64,000 bases of DNA from SCTM01 sp965279655 (lineage in GTDB: Bacteria; Pseudomonadota; Alphaproteobacteria; Rhodospirillales; Rhodospirillaceae), in assembly GCA_965279655.1 (NCBI GenBank), contig OZ257255.1, forward strand, positions 620,001 through 684,000. The letters are read 5' to 3'. Positions within the stretch are counted from its first letter, which is position 1. Each line of letters opens with the position of its first letter. Shown here in pieces: positions 34,862 through 43,661 of the stretch. A program made the translations under genes and the position numbers. The notes below the pieces were generated by a model that was given only the letters and a program-made list of their open reading frames with translations, had not been told where the DNA came from and searched no databases.

Positions 34862-35932
34862 ATGCGCACGCTCGGTCTCCTCTCTGCCGTCCTCGCGCTG
34901 TGGGTTTCCTCGGCGGCGGCGTTCCCCTCTGAAGTGACCAGCGCCGACACCGGCCTCGGCAAGCGCTATTTCACGGCGAAAGGGGCGAGCCTCTATTTCT
35001 ACGCGCGCGATCCGGTTGGCGAGTCCGCATGCACCGGACGCTGCATCACCGCATGGCCCGCCTTGGCGGCGCCGCCGGAAGCTCAGGCCGAGGGCGATTG
35101 GGCGCCGATCACGCGTCCCGACGGCAGCAAGCAATGGGCTTTCAAAGGCAAGCCGCTCTACACCTTTGCGCGCGACCCTGGGCCGGGCACCACGATGGGC
35201 GACGGTGTGCAGGACGTGTGGCATCTCGCGATCGATTTGATCCCGCGGCCGAGTTCCGTGCTGTTCAAGGGAACGAAAGATGGTTGGGTCGGTGCGAACC
35301 TGAAAGGTGCGTCCTTCTACGTCCATGACGGCGAGACCGCCGCCGGCAAGAAGCGCTGCGCGGATGACTGCCTGCGCGTCTGGCGTCCCGCGGTCGCCCC
35401 GGCAGCGGCTGGGACGGTTGGCGACTGGACCGTCGTGGCGCGCGAGGACGGCATCTCGCAATGGGCTTACAAAGGCGCGCCGCTGTACGTGTTCGCCGGC
35501 ACCGGCGCCGAACCCGATCCGAAGTCCGCCAAAGAATGGCGCGAACTGTTGCTTGAGCCCGCGCCGGCCGTGCCGCCCTTCGTGAAGACGGCCGCGGCGG
35601 ACCTTGGCACGGTGCTCACGGACGAAAACCGCATGACGCTCTACACGTCGGCGCGCGCCAAGCAGGAGCTCAAGACGCTCTGCATGGAAGCTTGTTTCAA
35701 GGAGAACTGGCGTCCCATGCTGGCGGCCGAGGACGCCAAGCCGGTCGGCAATTGGACGATCGGGACCGGCGTGTACGGCGAACGCCAGTGGGCCTATCGC
35801 GGGAATTTGGTGTTTACCCATACCCGGGACAAGAAGCCGGGCGAGATCGAAGGCCACCGGTTCGCGGCGGGCGTCGGCCAGTCCGGCTGGGTCGCCATCC
35901 AAGCCGGCACCCTGACCCTCGAGAACTACTAG
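34862..35932 (+). CDS. Secreted Yx4D-repeat protein (Lipoprotein_15/COG4315-like), module B
   Basis: 356 residues with a signal peptide (about 1-20, SSAAA). Repeats include GASLYFYARD, KPLYTFARD, GASFYVHDGE, APLYVFAG, RMTLYTSARA and NLVFTHTRD, with Cys pairs CTGRCITAWPAL, CADDCLRVWRP and CMEACFKENWRP. The C-x3-C-x3-W pattern is well kept. Ends module B, four bases after the DUF1552 stop. Confidence 0.86.
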   Translation: MRTLGLLSAVLALWVSSAAAFPSEVTSADTGLGKRYFTAKGASLYFYARDPVGESACTGRCITAWPALAAPPEAQAEGDWAPITRPDGSKQWAFKGKPLYTFARDPGPGTTMGDGVQDVWHLAIDLIPRPSSVLFKGTKDGWVGANLKGASFYVHDGETAAGKKRCADDCLRVWRPAVAPAAAGTVGDWTVVAREDGISQWAYKGAPLYVFAGTGAEPDPKSAKEWRELLLEPAPAVPPFVKTAAADLGTVLTDENRMTLYTSARAKQELKTLCMEACFKENWRPMLAAEDAKPVGNWTIGTGVYGERQWAYRGNLVFTHTRDKKPGEIEGHRFAAGVGQSGWVAIQAGTLTLENY

Positions 35933-36217
35933 GTTCTGGCCCAGCCGGGCATGTGACCCGTAAGGGTCCGCCCGGCGGTGTGTGCCGCAGTTTCAAGCAC
36001 TTATCGCCGGGGCGCGCGGCTGCCTCCCGCACGCCCGGCTATCCGAACGATGGGCTTTGGTACCTGTGGTACGGAAGCCACTATTACAAATTGGCATATC
36101 GCCAGAAGCCATCGGAACTTGTTTGCGCTGGCCCATAGGGCAACGTGAGGCGGGGCAGGGAGCGGTGCCATCGACATGGCGTCGCAGACATTGAATTTCA
36201 TTATGAGGGGGACTCTC
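35933..36217. other. Intergenic region before the first TonB receptor
   Basis: About 285 bases without a supported gene. A GGTAC...GTAC imperfect dyad lies near 36059-36075 and an AT-richer stretch (TATTACAAATTGGCATAT) near 36083-36100 may contain the receptor promoter; no LysR-type dyad as at 23101 was found. Confidence 0.5.
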
Positions 36218-38668
36218 ATGACCAAGATCCGCTTGTTGATGGCGACGTCACTGATCGCCATCTCGGCCGCTGGCGCGGCCAACGCTCAACAGCTCGAAGA
36301 GATCATCGTCTCGGCGCGTAAGGTCGACGAAAACCTGATGCAGGTGCCGTTGGCCGTCACGGCCTTCTCCGCCAAAGATATCGAAGAGATGGGCATCAAG
36401 CAGCCGACCGATCTCGCGCTGATGACGCCCAGCTTCACCTTTGTGAACCAGAACGGCGGGTCGGGCCGTAACGACCGCTCTGGTGCGTCGATGGTGTTCC
36501 GCGGCCTCTACCTCAGCGGCGCCGGCGGCGGCACGATGTTCATCGATGGCGCGCCGATCAACGGGACGCAGGCGCCGAGTTTCTCGGACGTGGAGCGCGT
36601 CGAAGTTCTGAAAGGTCCGCAGTCGGTCTATTTCGGCCGCTCGACTTTCGCCGGCGCCATCAACTTCATCATGCGCGAGCCGAGCAACGAGTTTAAGGGC
36701 CGCGTTTCTGCGGAATACGGCAGCTACGGCAACAACGAAGAATCGATCAGCGTCGAGGGTCCGATTGTCGAAGACAAGCTCGCGGCGCGCCTGAGCGCGC
36801 GTTACTACTATCGCGGCGGTCAGTACACCAACTGGGCGAACACCTCGGAGAAGCTGGGTTCCCAGTCGACGAAATCGATTTCACTCTCGAGCGTTTACAC
36901 GCCGAGCGATTCCCTGAAGGTCAAGCTTTACGCCAACTACTTCCGGGACAGCGACGGCACGCCGGCGCAAGGCGTGCTGCAGGCCGAAAGTGTCAACTGC
37001 TTCCCCGCGGCGGGCCGCACCATTCCGGCCGGCAGCCGTGCCGCGACCGGCTACTTCTGCGGTGAGTTGCCGACAATGAGCAAGCTCCCGGCCTTTGTCA
37101 TCTCCGCGGACTCCGTGCTGACATCGGACATCCGGACCCGGATGTATGACAACGCGCCGTCGCGCTGGCTGATCCAGTCTCCCTACTTCAACGATCACTT
37201 CGGCCTGGAGCGAGAAGCCTTCCAGATCGATATCCGTGCCGACTGGGATTTCGCTGATGGCTATACGCTGAGCTCGCTGACGGCGTACCACACCAACAAG
37301 ACCGCGGTAGTGCTTGACTCCACGTATCGTGCGGAGGGCCATCAGGCCAACCTGCTGTATAACCGGGCCGGTGTCGCCAACAGCAGCACTTTCCCGACGA
37401 ACTTCACCTACATGCGCCAGACACAGGGCTTCAACCGCGACTGGAGTCAGGAACTGCGCGTCGCTTCGCCGCAAGACAACCGTCTGCGCTGGACCGTTGG
37501 CGGCAACTACCTGCGCAACTCCTCGCCGGGCGGCTCCGTGTTCGGCGTCGACGTTCGTGGTCTGGCGTTCGCCGGATCGGTTTCCCGCAGTCGGCCGGTT
37601 ACCTACGCGGCGTTCGGCGGTCTGTACTTCGACATTCTTGAGAACGTGACGCTGAGCGCCGAAGCCCGCCGCCAGTGGGACAAGACCAAGACCATCCCGG
37701 TGGTCGGCACGAATGGCAACTACGTGGCAAGCACGGTCCAGCCGAGCGTGCAGATGTTCAAGAGTTTCACGCCCCGCGTCTCGCTGGACTGGAAGTTCGC
37801 CCCGAACTCGACGGTCTATGGCTTGTGGTCGCGCGGCTACCGTCCGGGCGGCGTGAACGCGGCGCTCCTCAATTCGGACGCGGAGACCATCGCGCAGATC
37901 CGGCAGTTGGTGCCGAACGCCGGCGTAAACTTCTTGCCGGAAAAGCTCGAGAACTTTGAGGCGGGCATCAAGCACACCTTCCTCGACAATCGCGCGCGTG
38001 TCGCGCTCTCGGTGTTCTACCTCAACTACCTGAACGGTCAGCAGGGTGCGTCGGTCCCGGTGCGTACATCCGCGGGCGTCACCAACCTCATCGGCATCAC
38101 CGTCAATACTGCGACGGCGAAGCTCAAGGGTTACGAACTGGAAGGTGAGTTTCAGGTCACCGAACAGTTCAAGCTATCCGGCAACATGGGGTTGAACGAT
38201 TCCAAGATCTCGACGACCAGCCTCGCGGTCTACAACTGCGCGGACTGCTTGCATGTCTTCGGCGACCCGAAGGCCGGACTCGGAAATCGCATGCCGACCG
38301 TGCCGAAGTGGACGTGGGCGATGTCGGCCACCTACACCGATCGCCTGACCGACAACTGGGATTGGAATGCTCGCGTCGACTACTCTCATCGCGGCATGAG
38401 CTTTGTCGATTACACCGCCACCTCGTGGATCGGTGCATCCGACAACATCAATCTCAGCCTCGGCGTGCGCAATGAGACGCTCAGCATCTCCGCCTTCGTC
38501 AATAACCTGACGCAGAACGACAAGCTGGCCTCCGCGCTTGGCGGCACCTTCGACGTTCAGACCTTTGCGTATTCCACCGCGCCGATCTTGCAGGCGCAGC
38601 AGAATGCGATCCGCATCTCGTTCCCGCTGAAGCGCGTGTTCGGTATGCGCGCGGCGTACAATTTCTAA
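36218..38668 (+). CDS. TonB-dependent outer-membrane receptor, copy 1
   Basis: 816 residues: signal peptide (about 1-24, ANA-Q), TonB-box-like EEIIVSARK, plug domain with VERVEVLKGPQSVYFGRSTFAGAINFI, a 22-strand-type barrel and a terminal aromatic (AAYNF). It resembles the large non-siderophore receptors that expanded in sphingomonads and related groups. Start ATG 36218 follows a GAGGGGGA ribosome-binding site. Location directly after module B suggests uptake of the substrate or product handled there. A hairpin at 38697-38724 may end this transcript. Confidence 0.93.
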   Translation: MTKIRLLMATSLIAISAAGAANAQQLEEIIVSARKVDENLMQVPLAVTAFSAKDIEEMGIKQPTDLALMTPSFTFVNQNGGSGRNDRSGASMVFRGLYLSGAGGGTMFIDGAPINGTQAPSFSDVERVEVLKGPQSVYFGRSTFAGAINFIMREPSNEFKGRVSAEYGSYGNNEESISVEGPIVEDKLAARLSARYYYRGGQYTNWANTSEKLGSQSTKSISLSSVYTPSDSLKVKLYANYFRDSDGTPAQGVLQAESVNCFPAAGRTIPAGSRAATGYFCGELPTMSKLPAFVISADSVLTSDIRTRMYDNAPSRWLIQSPYFNDHFGLEREAFQIDIRADWDFADGYTLSSLTAYHTNKTAVVLDSTYRAEGHQANLLYNRAGVANSSTFPTNFTYMRQTQGFNRDWSQELRVASPQDNRLRWTVGGNYLRNSSPGGSVFGVDVRGLAFAGSVSRSRPVTYAAFGGLYFDILENVTLSAEARRQWDKTKTIPVVGTNGNYVASTVQPSVQMFKSFTPRVSLDWKFAPNSTVYGLWSRGYRPGGVNAALLNSDAETIAQIRQLVPNAGVNFLPEKLENFEAGIKHTFLDNRARVALSVFYLNYLNGQQGASVPVRTSAGVTNLIGITVNTATAKLKGYELEGEFQVTEQFKLSGNMGLNDSKISTTSLAVYNCADCLHVFGDPKAGLGNRMPTVPKWTWAMSATYTDRLTDNWDWNARVDYSHRGMSFVDYTATSWIGASDNINLSLGVRNETLSISAFVNNLTQNDKLASALGGTFDVQTFAYSTAPILQAQQNAIRISFPLKRVFGMRAAYNF

Positions 38669-38696
38669 ACGCGCATCGTTCAAGGTTGAGTTGGTG

Positions 38697-38724
38697 GCGG
38701 CGGTCGGGTTCCCCCGGCCGCCGC
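38697..38724 (+). terminator. GC-rich hairpin after the first TonB receptor
   Basis: GCGGCGG and CCGCCGC arms plus inner CGGG/CCCG pairing; no T-tract follows, so it may be a weak terminator or mRNA 3' stabiliser. Confidence 0.45.
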
Positions 38725-38795
38725 TCGCCATTTGAGACGGCAAGCGCTAAAGCCATACGAAACCGGCATATCTGATCGCGAAGTCGTTATCGGCT

Positions 38796-38811
38796 GTGGC
38801 ACGAGTGCCAC
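38796..38811. promoter_or_regulatory. Inverted repeat upstream of the second TonB receptor
   Basis: Perfect GTGGCAC-N2-GTGCCAC, about 157 bases before the start codon at 38968. Candidate operator; the binding protein is unknown. Confidence 0.35.
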
Positions 38812-38967
38812 GCGCGGGCACTTCCGACCGCCAATCCCACCATCCGGGCTTGTCTCCCGTGTTCGGACGTGGCTTTTACCTCCCGACACAAAGGTTGGTC
38901 CGCGAGGCCTCAGGCCACGCCCGACTGCATGCGGTGGAACGCCGCTCCATTCCCAACGGGGGACACG

Positions 38968-41442
38968 ATGAACCTACTGAAGACCACACTCGCCAGCACC
39001 ACCGCCGTGGTTTTGGCCATGGCCGCCGCCGCGCCGGCCTTCGCCCAGCAGCTGGAAGAAATCACCGTTACCGCCCGTAAGGTCGAAGAAAACCTGATGA
39101 CGGTGCCGATCGCGATCACCGCATTCTCGTCCAAGGACATCGACGCCATGGGCGTGAAGTCCATGAACGACATCGCCCAGATGACGCCCTCGTTCAACTT
39201 CGTGAACCAGCAGGGCGGTTCGGGCCGTAACGACCGTTCGTCGAACTCGCTCACCTTCCGCGGCCTCTACGTCAATAACAACGCGGGCACGTCGGCCGGT
39301 GGCCTGTTGTTCGTCGACGGCACACCGGTCATCGGCGCCCAGCCGCCGAGCGTCAGCGACGTGGAGCGCGTCGAAGTCCTGAAAGGTCCGCAGAGCGCCT
39401 ATTTCGGCCGCTCGACTTTCATGGGCGCCATCAACTTCGTGATGCGCGAGCCGAACATGACCGATTACAAGGGCCGCATCTCCGCCGAATACGCGAGCTT
39501 CGGCTCGAATGAAGAGACGCTCAGCTTCGAAGGCCCGATCGTCGAGGACAAACTCGCCGCGCGCATCTCCGGCCGCTATTGGAAACGTGGCGGTCAATAC
39601 ACGAACGCGCTCAATACCTCGGAAAAGCTCGGCGAACAGACGACCAAGTCGGTGTCTGCTTCCTTCGTTGCGAAGCCGACCGACAGCTTGAAGGTCAAGG
39701 CGTTCTTGAACTACTTCGCCGACAGCGACGGAACCCCGGCACAGACCACCATCTCCACCAGCCCGCCGAACAACGCGTCTGCCTTCAATTGCGCCTACGC
39801 CGGCAATACCCGTTCCGCCGGCGGCTATTTCTGCGGTGAGTTGCCGACGATCGATAAGCTGAACCCACGCCTGATCTCGCAAGACAGCAACTTCACACCG
39901 GCGCTGCAGGCCGCGATCTACGACAACACCCCGGGCATCTGGAAGCTGTTCGATCCGCGCTTCCTGAGCCACTTCGGCCTTGAGCGCCGCGCGTTCCAGG
40001 CGGACTTGCGTATCGATTACGAAACGGAAAGCGGCTGGTCGTTCAGCTCGGTCACGGCCTATCACCGCGACAAGAACTCGACCATGATCGACTCCACCTA
40101 CATTGGCGACGGCGACCAGCCGAACCTGCTGTACACCCCGGGCGTCGCGCCGGGGAACACGTATCAGCCGAACTTCACCTACATGCGCTTGCTGCAAGGC
40201 TTGTCGCGCGACTGGAGCCAGGAAGTCCGCGTCGCTTCGCCGCAAAAGGAGCGTCTGCGCGGGACCTTGGGCTTCAGCTATCTGAACGCTGCGTCCCCAG
40301 GCGGCACGGTTTACGGTTTGGACGTGCGCGTCCCGGCTTTGGCCGCGTCCATCACCCGCAGTCGTTTGCTTACCCCGGCGGTCTTCGGCGGTGTCTACTT
40401 CGACATCCTGGACAACCTGACGATCTCGGGCGAAGCCCGCTATCAGTGGGACCGCGTGAAGCAGATCCCGTACGTGGGCGCCGCCGGCACGCTCCTCACC
40501 GGTGCGGCTGCCTCGCAGCTCGCGAATACCTTTAAGAGCTTCTCGCCGCGCGTCTCGCTGGACTGGAAGTTCGCGCCGAACTCGACCGCGTATGTCCTGT
40601 TCTCGCGCGGCTATCGTCCGGGTGGCTTCAACGCCGCTCTGTCGACCTCGCCGGCGGATGTGATCGCGGCCCTGCGCGCGGCTGAGCCGAACGCGGGGGC
40701 GACCTACCTGCAGGAACAACTCGACAACTTCGAAGCCGGTATCAAGGGCACCTTCCTGGACGGCCGCGCGCGCGCGACCCTGTCGGTCTACTACGACAAG
40801 TACAAGAACGGTCAGGCTGGCGCTTCGATCCCGGTCCGTACGGCCACCGTCAGCAACATCTTCAACATCACCATCAACTCCGCGTCTGCGACCTTGAAGG
40901 GCTACGAGTTGGAAGGCGAGTTCCAGGTGACGGATCAGTTCAAGCTGTCCGGCTCGATGGCGCTGAACGACTCCAAGATCAGCACGAGCAACTTCGCGCT
41001 CTATAACTGCACGGACTGCAACAACATCCTCGGCAACGCCAAGCTTGGTCTCGGCAACCGTCTCCCGACGACGCCGAAGTGGATGTGGACCGCGACCGCG
41101 CAGTATCAGGATCACTTGGCCGGCGACTACGACTGGTTCACCCGCGTCGACTACTCTCATCGCGGCATGAACTTCACCGACTTCTCGGCGGCGACCTGGG
41201 TCGGTGCGTCGGATAACGTCAACGCCCGCATCGGCGTGCGCAACGAAGTGTTGAGCATCGAAGGCTTTGTGACCAACCTGACCCAGAATCGGGTTGCCGC
41301 GGCCGCGCTTACGGGCGTCGACGTGTACAGCTTCGCGTTCGCCGCCGCGCCGGCGCCTTTCACGACTGTGCAGAAGAACGCGATCCGCATGTCGCTGCCG
41401 ATCCCGCGCATGTTCGGCATTCGCGCCAGCTACAACTTCTAA
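38968..41442 (+). CDS. TonB-dependent outer-membrane receptor, copy 2
   Basis: 824 residues, tandem paralogue of the preceding receptor: signal peptide (about 1-26, AFA-Q), EEITVTARK TonB-box-like segment, plug VERVEVLKGPQSAYFGRSTFMGAINFV, and barrel ending RASYNF. Large portions align without gaps (for example FSPRVSLDWKFAPNST). It has its own upstream region, and a strong terminator follows. Retaining two receptors suggests related but distinct ligands or dose. Confidence 0.93.
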   Translation: MNLLKTTLASTTAVVLAMAAAAPAFAQQLEEITVTARKVEENLMTVPIAITAFSSKDIDAMGVKSMNDIAQMTPSFNFVNQQGGSGRNDRSSNSLTFRGLYVNNNAGTSAGGLLFVDGTPVIGAQPPSVSDVERVEVLKGPQSAYFGRSTFMGAINFVMREPNMTDYKGRISAEYASFGSNEETLSFEGPIVEDKLAARISGRYWKRGGQYTNALNTSEKLGEQTTKSVSASFVAKPTDSLKVKAFLNYFADSDGTPAQTTISTSPPNNASAFNCAYAGNTRSAGGYFCGELPTIDKLNPRLISQDSNFTPALQAAIYDNTPGIWKLFDPRFLSHFGLERRAFQADLRIDYETESGWSFSSVTAYHRDKNSTMIDSTYIGDGDQPNLLYTPGVAPGNTYQPNFTYMRLLQGLSRDWSQEVRVASPQKERLRGTLGFSYLNAASPGGTVYGLDVRVPALAASITRSRLLTPAVFGGVYFDILDNLTISGEARYQWDRVKQIPYVGAAGTLLTGAAASQLANTFKSFSPRVSLDWKFAPNSTAYVLFSRGYRPGGFNAALSTSPADVIAALRAAEPNAGATYLQEQLDNFEAGIKGTFLDGRARATLSVYYDKYKNGQAGASIPVRTATVSNIFNITINSASATLKGYELEGEFQVTDQFKLSGSMALNDSKISTSNFALYNCTDCNNILGNAKLGLGNRLPTTPKWMWTATAQYQDHLAGDYDWFTRVDYSHRGMNFTDFSAATWVGASDNVNARIGVRNEVLSIEGFVTNLTQNRVAAAALTGVDVYSFAFAAAPAPFTTVQKNAIRMSLPIPRMFGIRASYNF

Positions 41443-41464
41443 TCATCATCAGAACTTTGTTACT

Positions 41465-41499
41465 GAGCAGCCGACCTTCGGGTCGGCTGCTCTTTTTTT
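41465..41499 (+). terminator. Strong rho-independent terminator after the second receptor
   Basis: Perfect 12-base-pair stem GAGCAGCCGACC / GGTCGGCTGCTC with a TTCG tetraloop, then seven T. Ends the receptor transcript before the IclR gene. Confidence 0.95.
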
Positions 41500-41557
41500 G
41501 CCCGCGGGAATGGGCATGGCCTATACTGTCCGCATTGCGTGCACCGGCGGAAGTGTC

Positions 41558-42337
41558 ATGGCCCGGCTTGTTCAATCCATCCAGCGCTGCCTCTCGATCC
41601 TCGAGTTCCTAAACATCCGCGACGGTGCGACCCTGCACGACGTGTGCCAGGAAACCGGGCTGACGCGCGGGACCGTATATCGCGTGCTCGAGACGCTCCG
41701 CCAGGAAAAGTTCCTCCGCAAGGACAAGGGCTCGCCGCGCTATTGGCTTGCCGGCCGCGTGCGCGTGCTCAGCGACGGCTACAAAGAAGAATGGTGGATC
41801 GAGGAATTTGCCGCCGAGATCATCCAGAAACTCGGCAAGGAAACGCGCTGGCCGGTGAAGTTCCTCACACCCTCGGGCCATGAGTTGATCACCCGCGTCA
41901 CGACCGATTTCGACAGTCCATTCACGGACGGCAAGTTTCCCACGGGCTTCCGCGTAAGCTTGGCATTTACGGCGGCCGGGCGCGTGTATCTGGCCTTTGC
42001 CGACGACGTGACGCGCTCGATCCTGCTGAAGGCGGCCGCGAGCGCGCCGCCGCCGCGGCGCAATGCGCGCTGGCAAAGCCGGCACAAGAATTTTGCCGGG
42101 CTCGACAAGATTCTCACGCGCGTACGGGAGCAGGGCTTCCACATCGTCGATCAGGAAGAGACAAACTTCTTCAGCATGGCCGTGCCCGTGCTGGTGCACG
42201 ATCGTCCGATCGGATCCATCGCGATCTTCTTCTTCCGTGCTGCGGTGACTCATAACGAAGCGGTGAAAACCTTCCTGCCGCTTCTGCAGCGCGCGGCACA
42301 GGACATCGGCGAGAAATACGCGGGGATTCAAGCCTGA
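41558..42337 (+). CDS. IclR-family transcriptional regulator, copy 2
   Basis: 259 residues: winged helix MARLVQSIQRCLSILEFLN with recognition helix LTRGTVYRVLETL, then ligand domain with RYWLAGRVRVLSDGYKEEWWIEE and FPTGFRVSLAFTAAGRVYLAF. Very like the regulator at 61928 over the whole length, so the two probably recognise similar operators and effectors. Start at ATG 41558; an alternative ATG lies 16-18 codons upstream (MGMAYTV). Followed by the paralogous amidohydrolase at 42514. Confidence 0.91.
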   Translation: MARLVQSIQRCLSILEFLNIRDGATLHDVCQETGLTRGTVYRVLETLRQEKFLRKDKGSPRYWLAGRVRVLSDGYKEEWWIEEFAAEIIQKLGKETRWPVKFLTPSGHELITRVTTDFDSPFTDGKFPTGFRVSLAFTAAGRVYLAFADDVTRSILLKAAASAPPPRRNARWQSRHKNFAGLDKILTRVREQGFHIVDQEETNFFSMAVPVLVHDRPIGSIAIFFFRAAVTHNEAVKTFLPLLQRAAQDIGEKYAGIQA

Positions 42338-42388
42338 CGCCAAGCAACGCCTCACATTGCGGTTCTTGGATCGCTAAAAAGCGCCGAA

Positions 42389-42409
42389 AAGCCCCATTTT
42401 ACGGGGCTT
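42389..42409 (+). terminator. Hairpin between IclR and amidohydrolase genes
   Basis: AAGCCCC and GGGGCTT arms with a short A/T loop; only TTC follows, so termination is weak if any. Nearby CTCACATTGCG occurs twice (42350 and 42419 regions) and might be operator sequence. Confidence 0.4.
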
Positions 42410-42513
42410 CTCACAATGCTCACATTGCGTTCCTTCTCGATGTCGGCGTTGACGCCCCACGCCCCTGAAAAGTTACCTTGGCGACAGCAAGTCATTGTCA
42501 GGAACGATCACCG

Positions 42514-43563
42514 ATGGCGACCACGTATATCGATGCGGATACCCACATCGTCGAGGATACCGACATCTGGGCGTCGATCCCGGAGGCGGACCAGGACGTG
42601 GCGCCGAAGGTCGTGATGGCCGCGCCGGAAATCGGCAAGCCCGGCGTGTTCGCGACCGGTCAGTATTGGATGGTTGACGGTGAACTCTACGGCAAGGGCG
42701 GGCAAGCCCTGGTCCACTATGAAGAGGGCACGCGCAATCTGCAGAACACCAAGGCCCGTGTCGCGCAGATGGACGAATGGGGCATCGGCGCGCAGATCAT
42801 CTATCCCAGTATCTTCCTCGGACTGACGGCCAAGTCGCCGCGCACCGAATTGGTGATGACGCGCGCGTACAACCGCTGGCTTGCGGATATCTGCAGTCAA
42901 CACAAGGGCCGCCTTTATTTCGTCGCGGTCCCCTCGGCGCAGAACATCGAGGCCAGCGTGGCTGACATGAAGGAATGGGCTGACAAGGGCGCCTGCGGCA
43001 TCCTTCTGCGCGGCTATGAGGACGACAAACTCCTCAACCACAAGCACTTCTGGCCGCTCTACAAGAAGGCCGACGAGCTCGGCCTGCCGATCTGCATCCA
43101 CATCGGCGCTGGCAGCCGTTCCTTGCGGAACGTGGAGGGGCAGGGGGGCAATCCGATCAATCTGACGGTCCCGAACCTGTTGGCCTATTCGTCGATCGTC
43201 AATCACGGCATTCCGACAGACTTCCCGAACCTGAAGTTCGGCATCATCGAGAGCGGCGCCGAATGGCTGCCCTTCGCCATGTCGCGCGCCCGCCGGTATC
43301 GCGAGCGCTACAAGGTCGCCGACCACACCGAGAAGCTGCTGGCCGACAAGCGCCTGTTCATCACCTGCGAGTTCCACGAGGACATTCCGCAGATCGTGAA
43401 GCACGTGGGCGAAGACGCCCTGCTGTTGGGTACCGACTACGGCCACTCCGATACCAGCACCGAGTTGCGCGCCCATGCGCTGCTGGGTGATCGGCCGGAG
43501 ATCGGGAAGGCCCTGGGCGAGAAGATCGCCGCCACAAACGCCCGCCAATTCTACCGCATGTAA
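42514..43563 (+). CDS. Amidohydrolase-2 family protein, copy 2
   Basis: 349 residues, clear paralogue of 15796 and especially of 59998. Metal-site candidates: IDADTHIVED, His in LPICIHIGAGS, Asp in LLLGTDYGHSDTSTE; Glu in FGIIESGAEWLPF. TIM-barrel hydrolase or decarboxylase of the COG2159 type with unknown substrate. ATG 42514 is the natural start since DADTHIVE must lie at the N-terminus. Followed after about 100 bases by the nitrilase-fold gene. Confidence 0.88.
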   Translation: MATTYIDADTHIVEDTDIWASIPEADQDVAPKVVMAAPEIGKPGVFATGQYWMVDGELYGKGGQALVHYEEGTRNLQNTKARVAQMDEWGIGAQIIYPSIFLGLTAKSPRTELVMTRAYNRWLADICSQHKGRLYFVAVPSAQNIEASVADMKEWADKGACGILLRGYEDDKLLNHKHFWPLYKKADELGLPICIHIGAGSRSLRNVEGQGGNPINLTVPNLLAYSSIVNHGIPTDFPNLKFGIIESGAEWLPFAMSRARRYRERYKVADHTEKLLADKRLFITCEFHEDIPQIVKHVGEDALLLGTDYGHSDTSTELRAHALLGDRPEIGKALGEKIAATNARQFYRM

Positions 43564-43661
43564 CACTGCTCGCTATGTGAGCACGTGGGGCCGGTGGCTT
43601 TGCGTCACCGAGCGCCTAAAATAGCATTGCGCCCGCTGTTACGCCTAAGGGGTGGATTGGG

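Larger units (their letters stand above)
38669..38967. other. Intergenic region between the two TonB receptors
   Basis: About 300 bases. Holds a GC hairpin (38697-38724) and a perfect 7-2-7 inverted repeat GTGGCAC-GA-GTGCCAC (38796-38811) that may be an operator for the second receptor. No gene supported. Confidence 0.55.

Noticed and set aside
38796..38811. Sigma-54 promoter suggested by TGGCAC
   Set aside because: The expected TTGC element at correct spacing is missing; the sequence is better read as a palindrome.
38974..41160. 728-residue minus-strand open frame opposite the second TonB receptor
   Set aside because: Arg-rich shadow of the receptor gene; no start context or domain.
36218..41442. 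TonB receptors as part of zinc or iron uptake
   Set aside because: They lie far from the zinc locus, no siderophore genes or Fur-like box were noticed, and neighbours are catabolic.
42389..42409. Strong terminator after the second IclR gene
   Set aside because: The 7-base stem is not followed by a T-tract; kept only as a weak hairpin.
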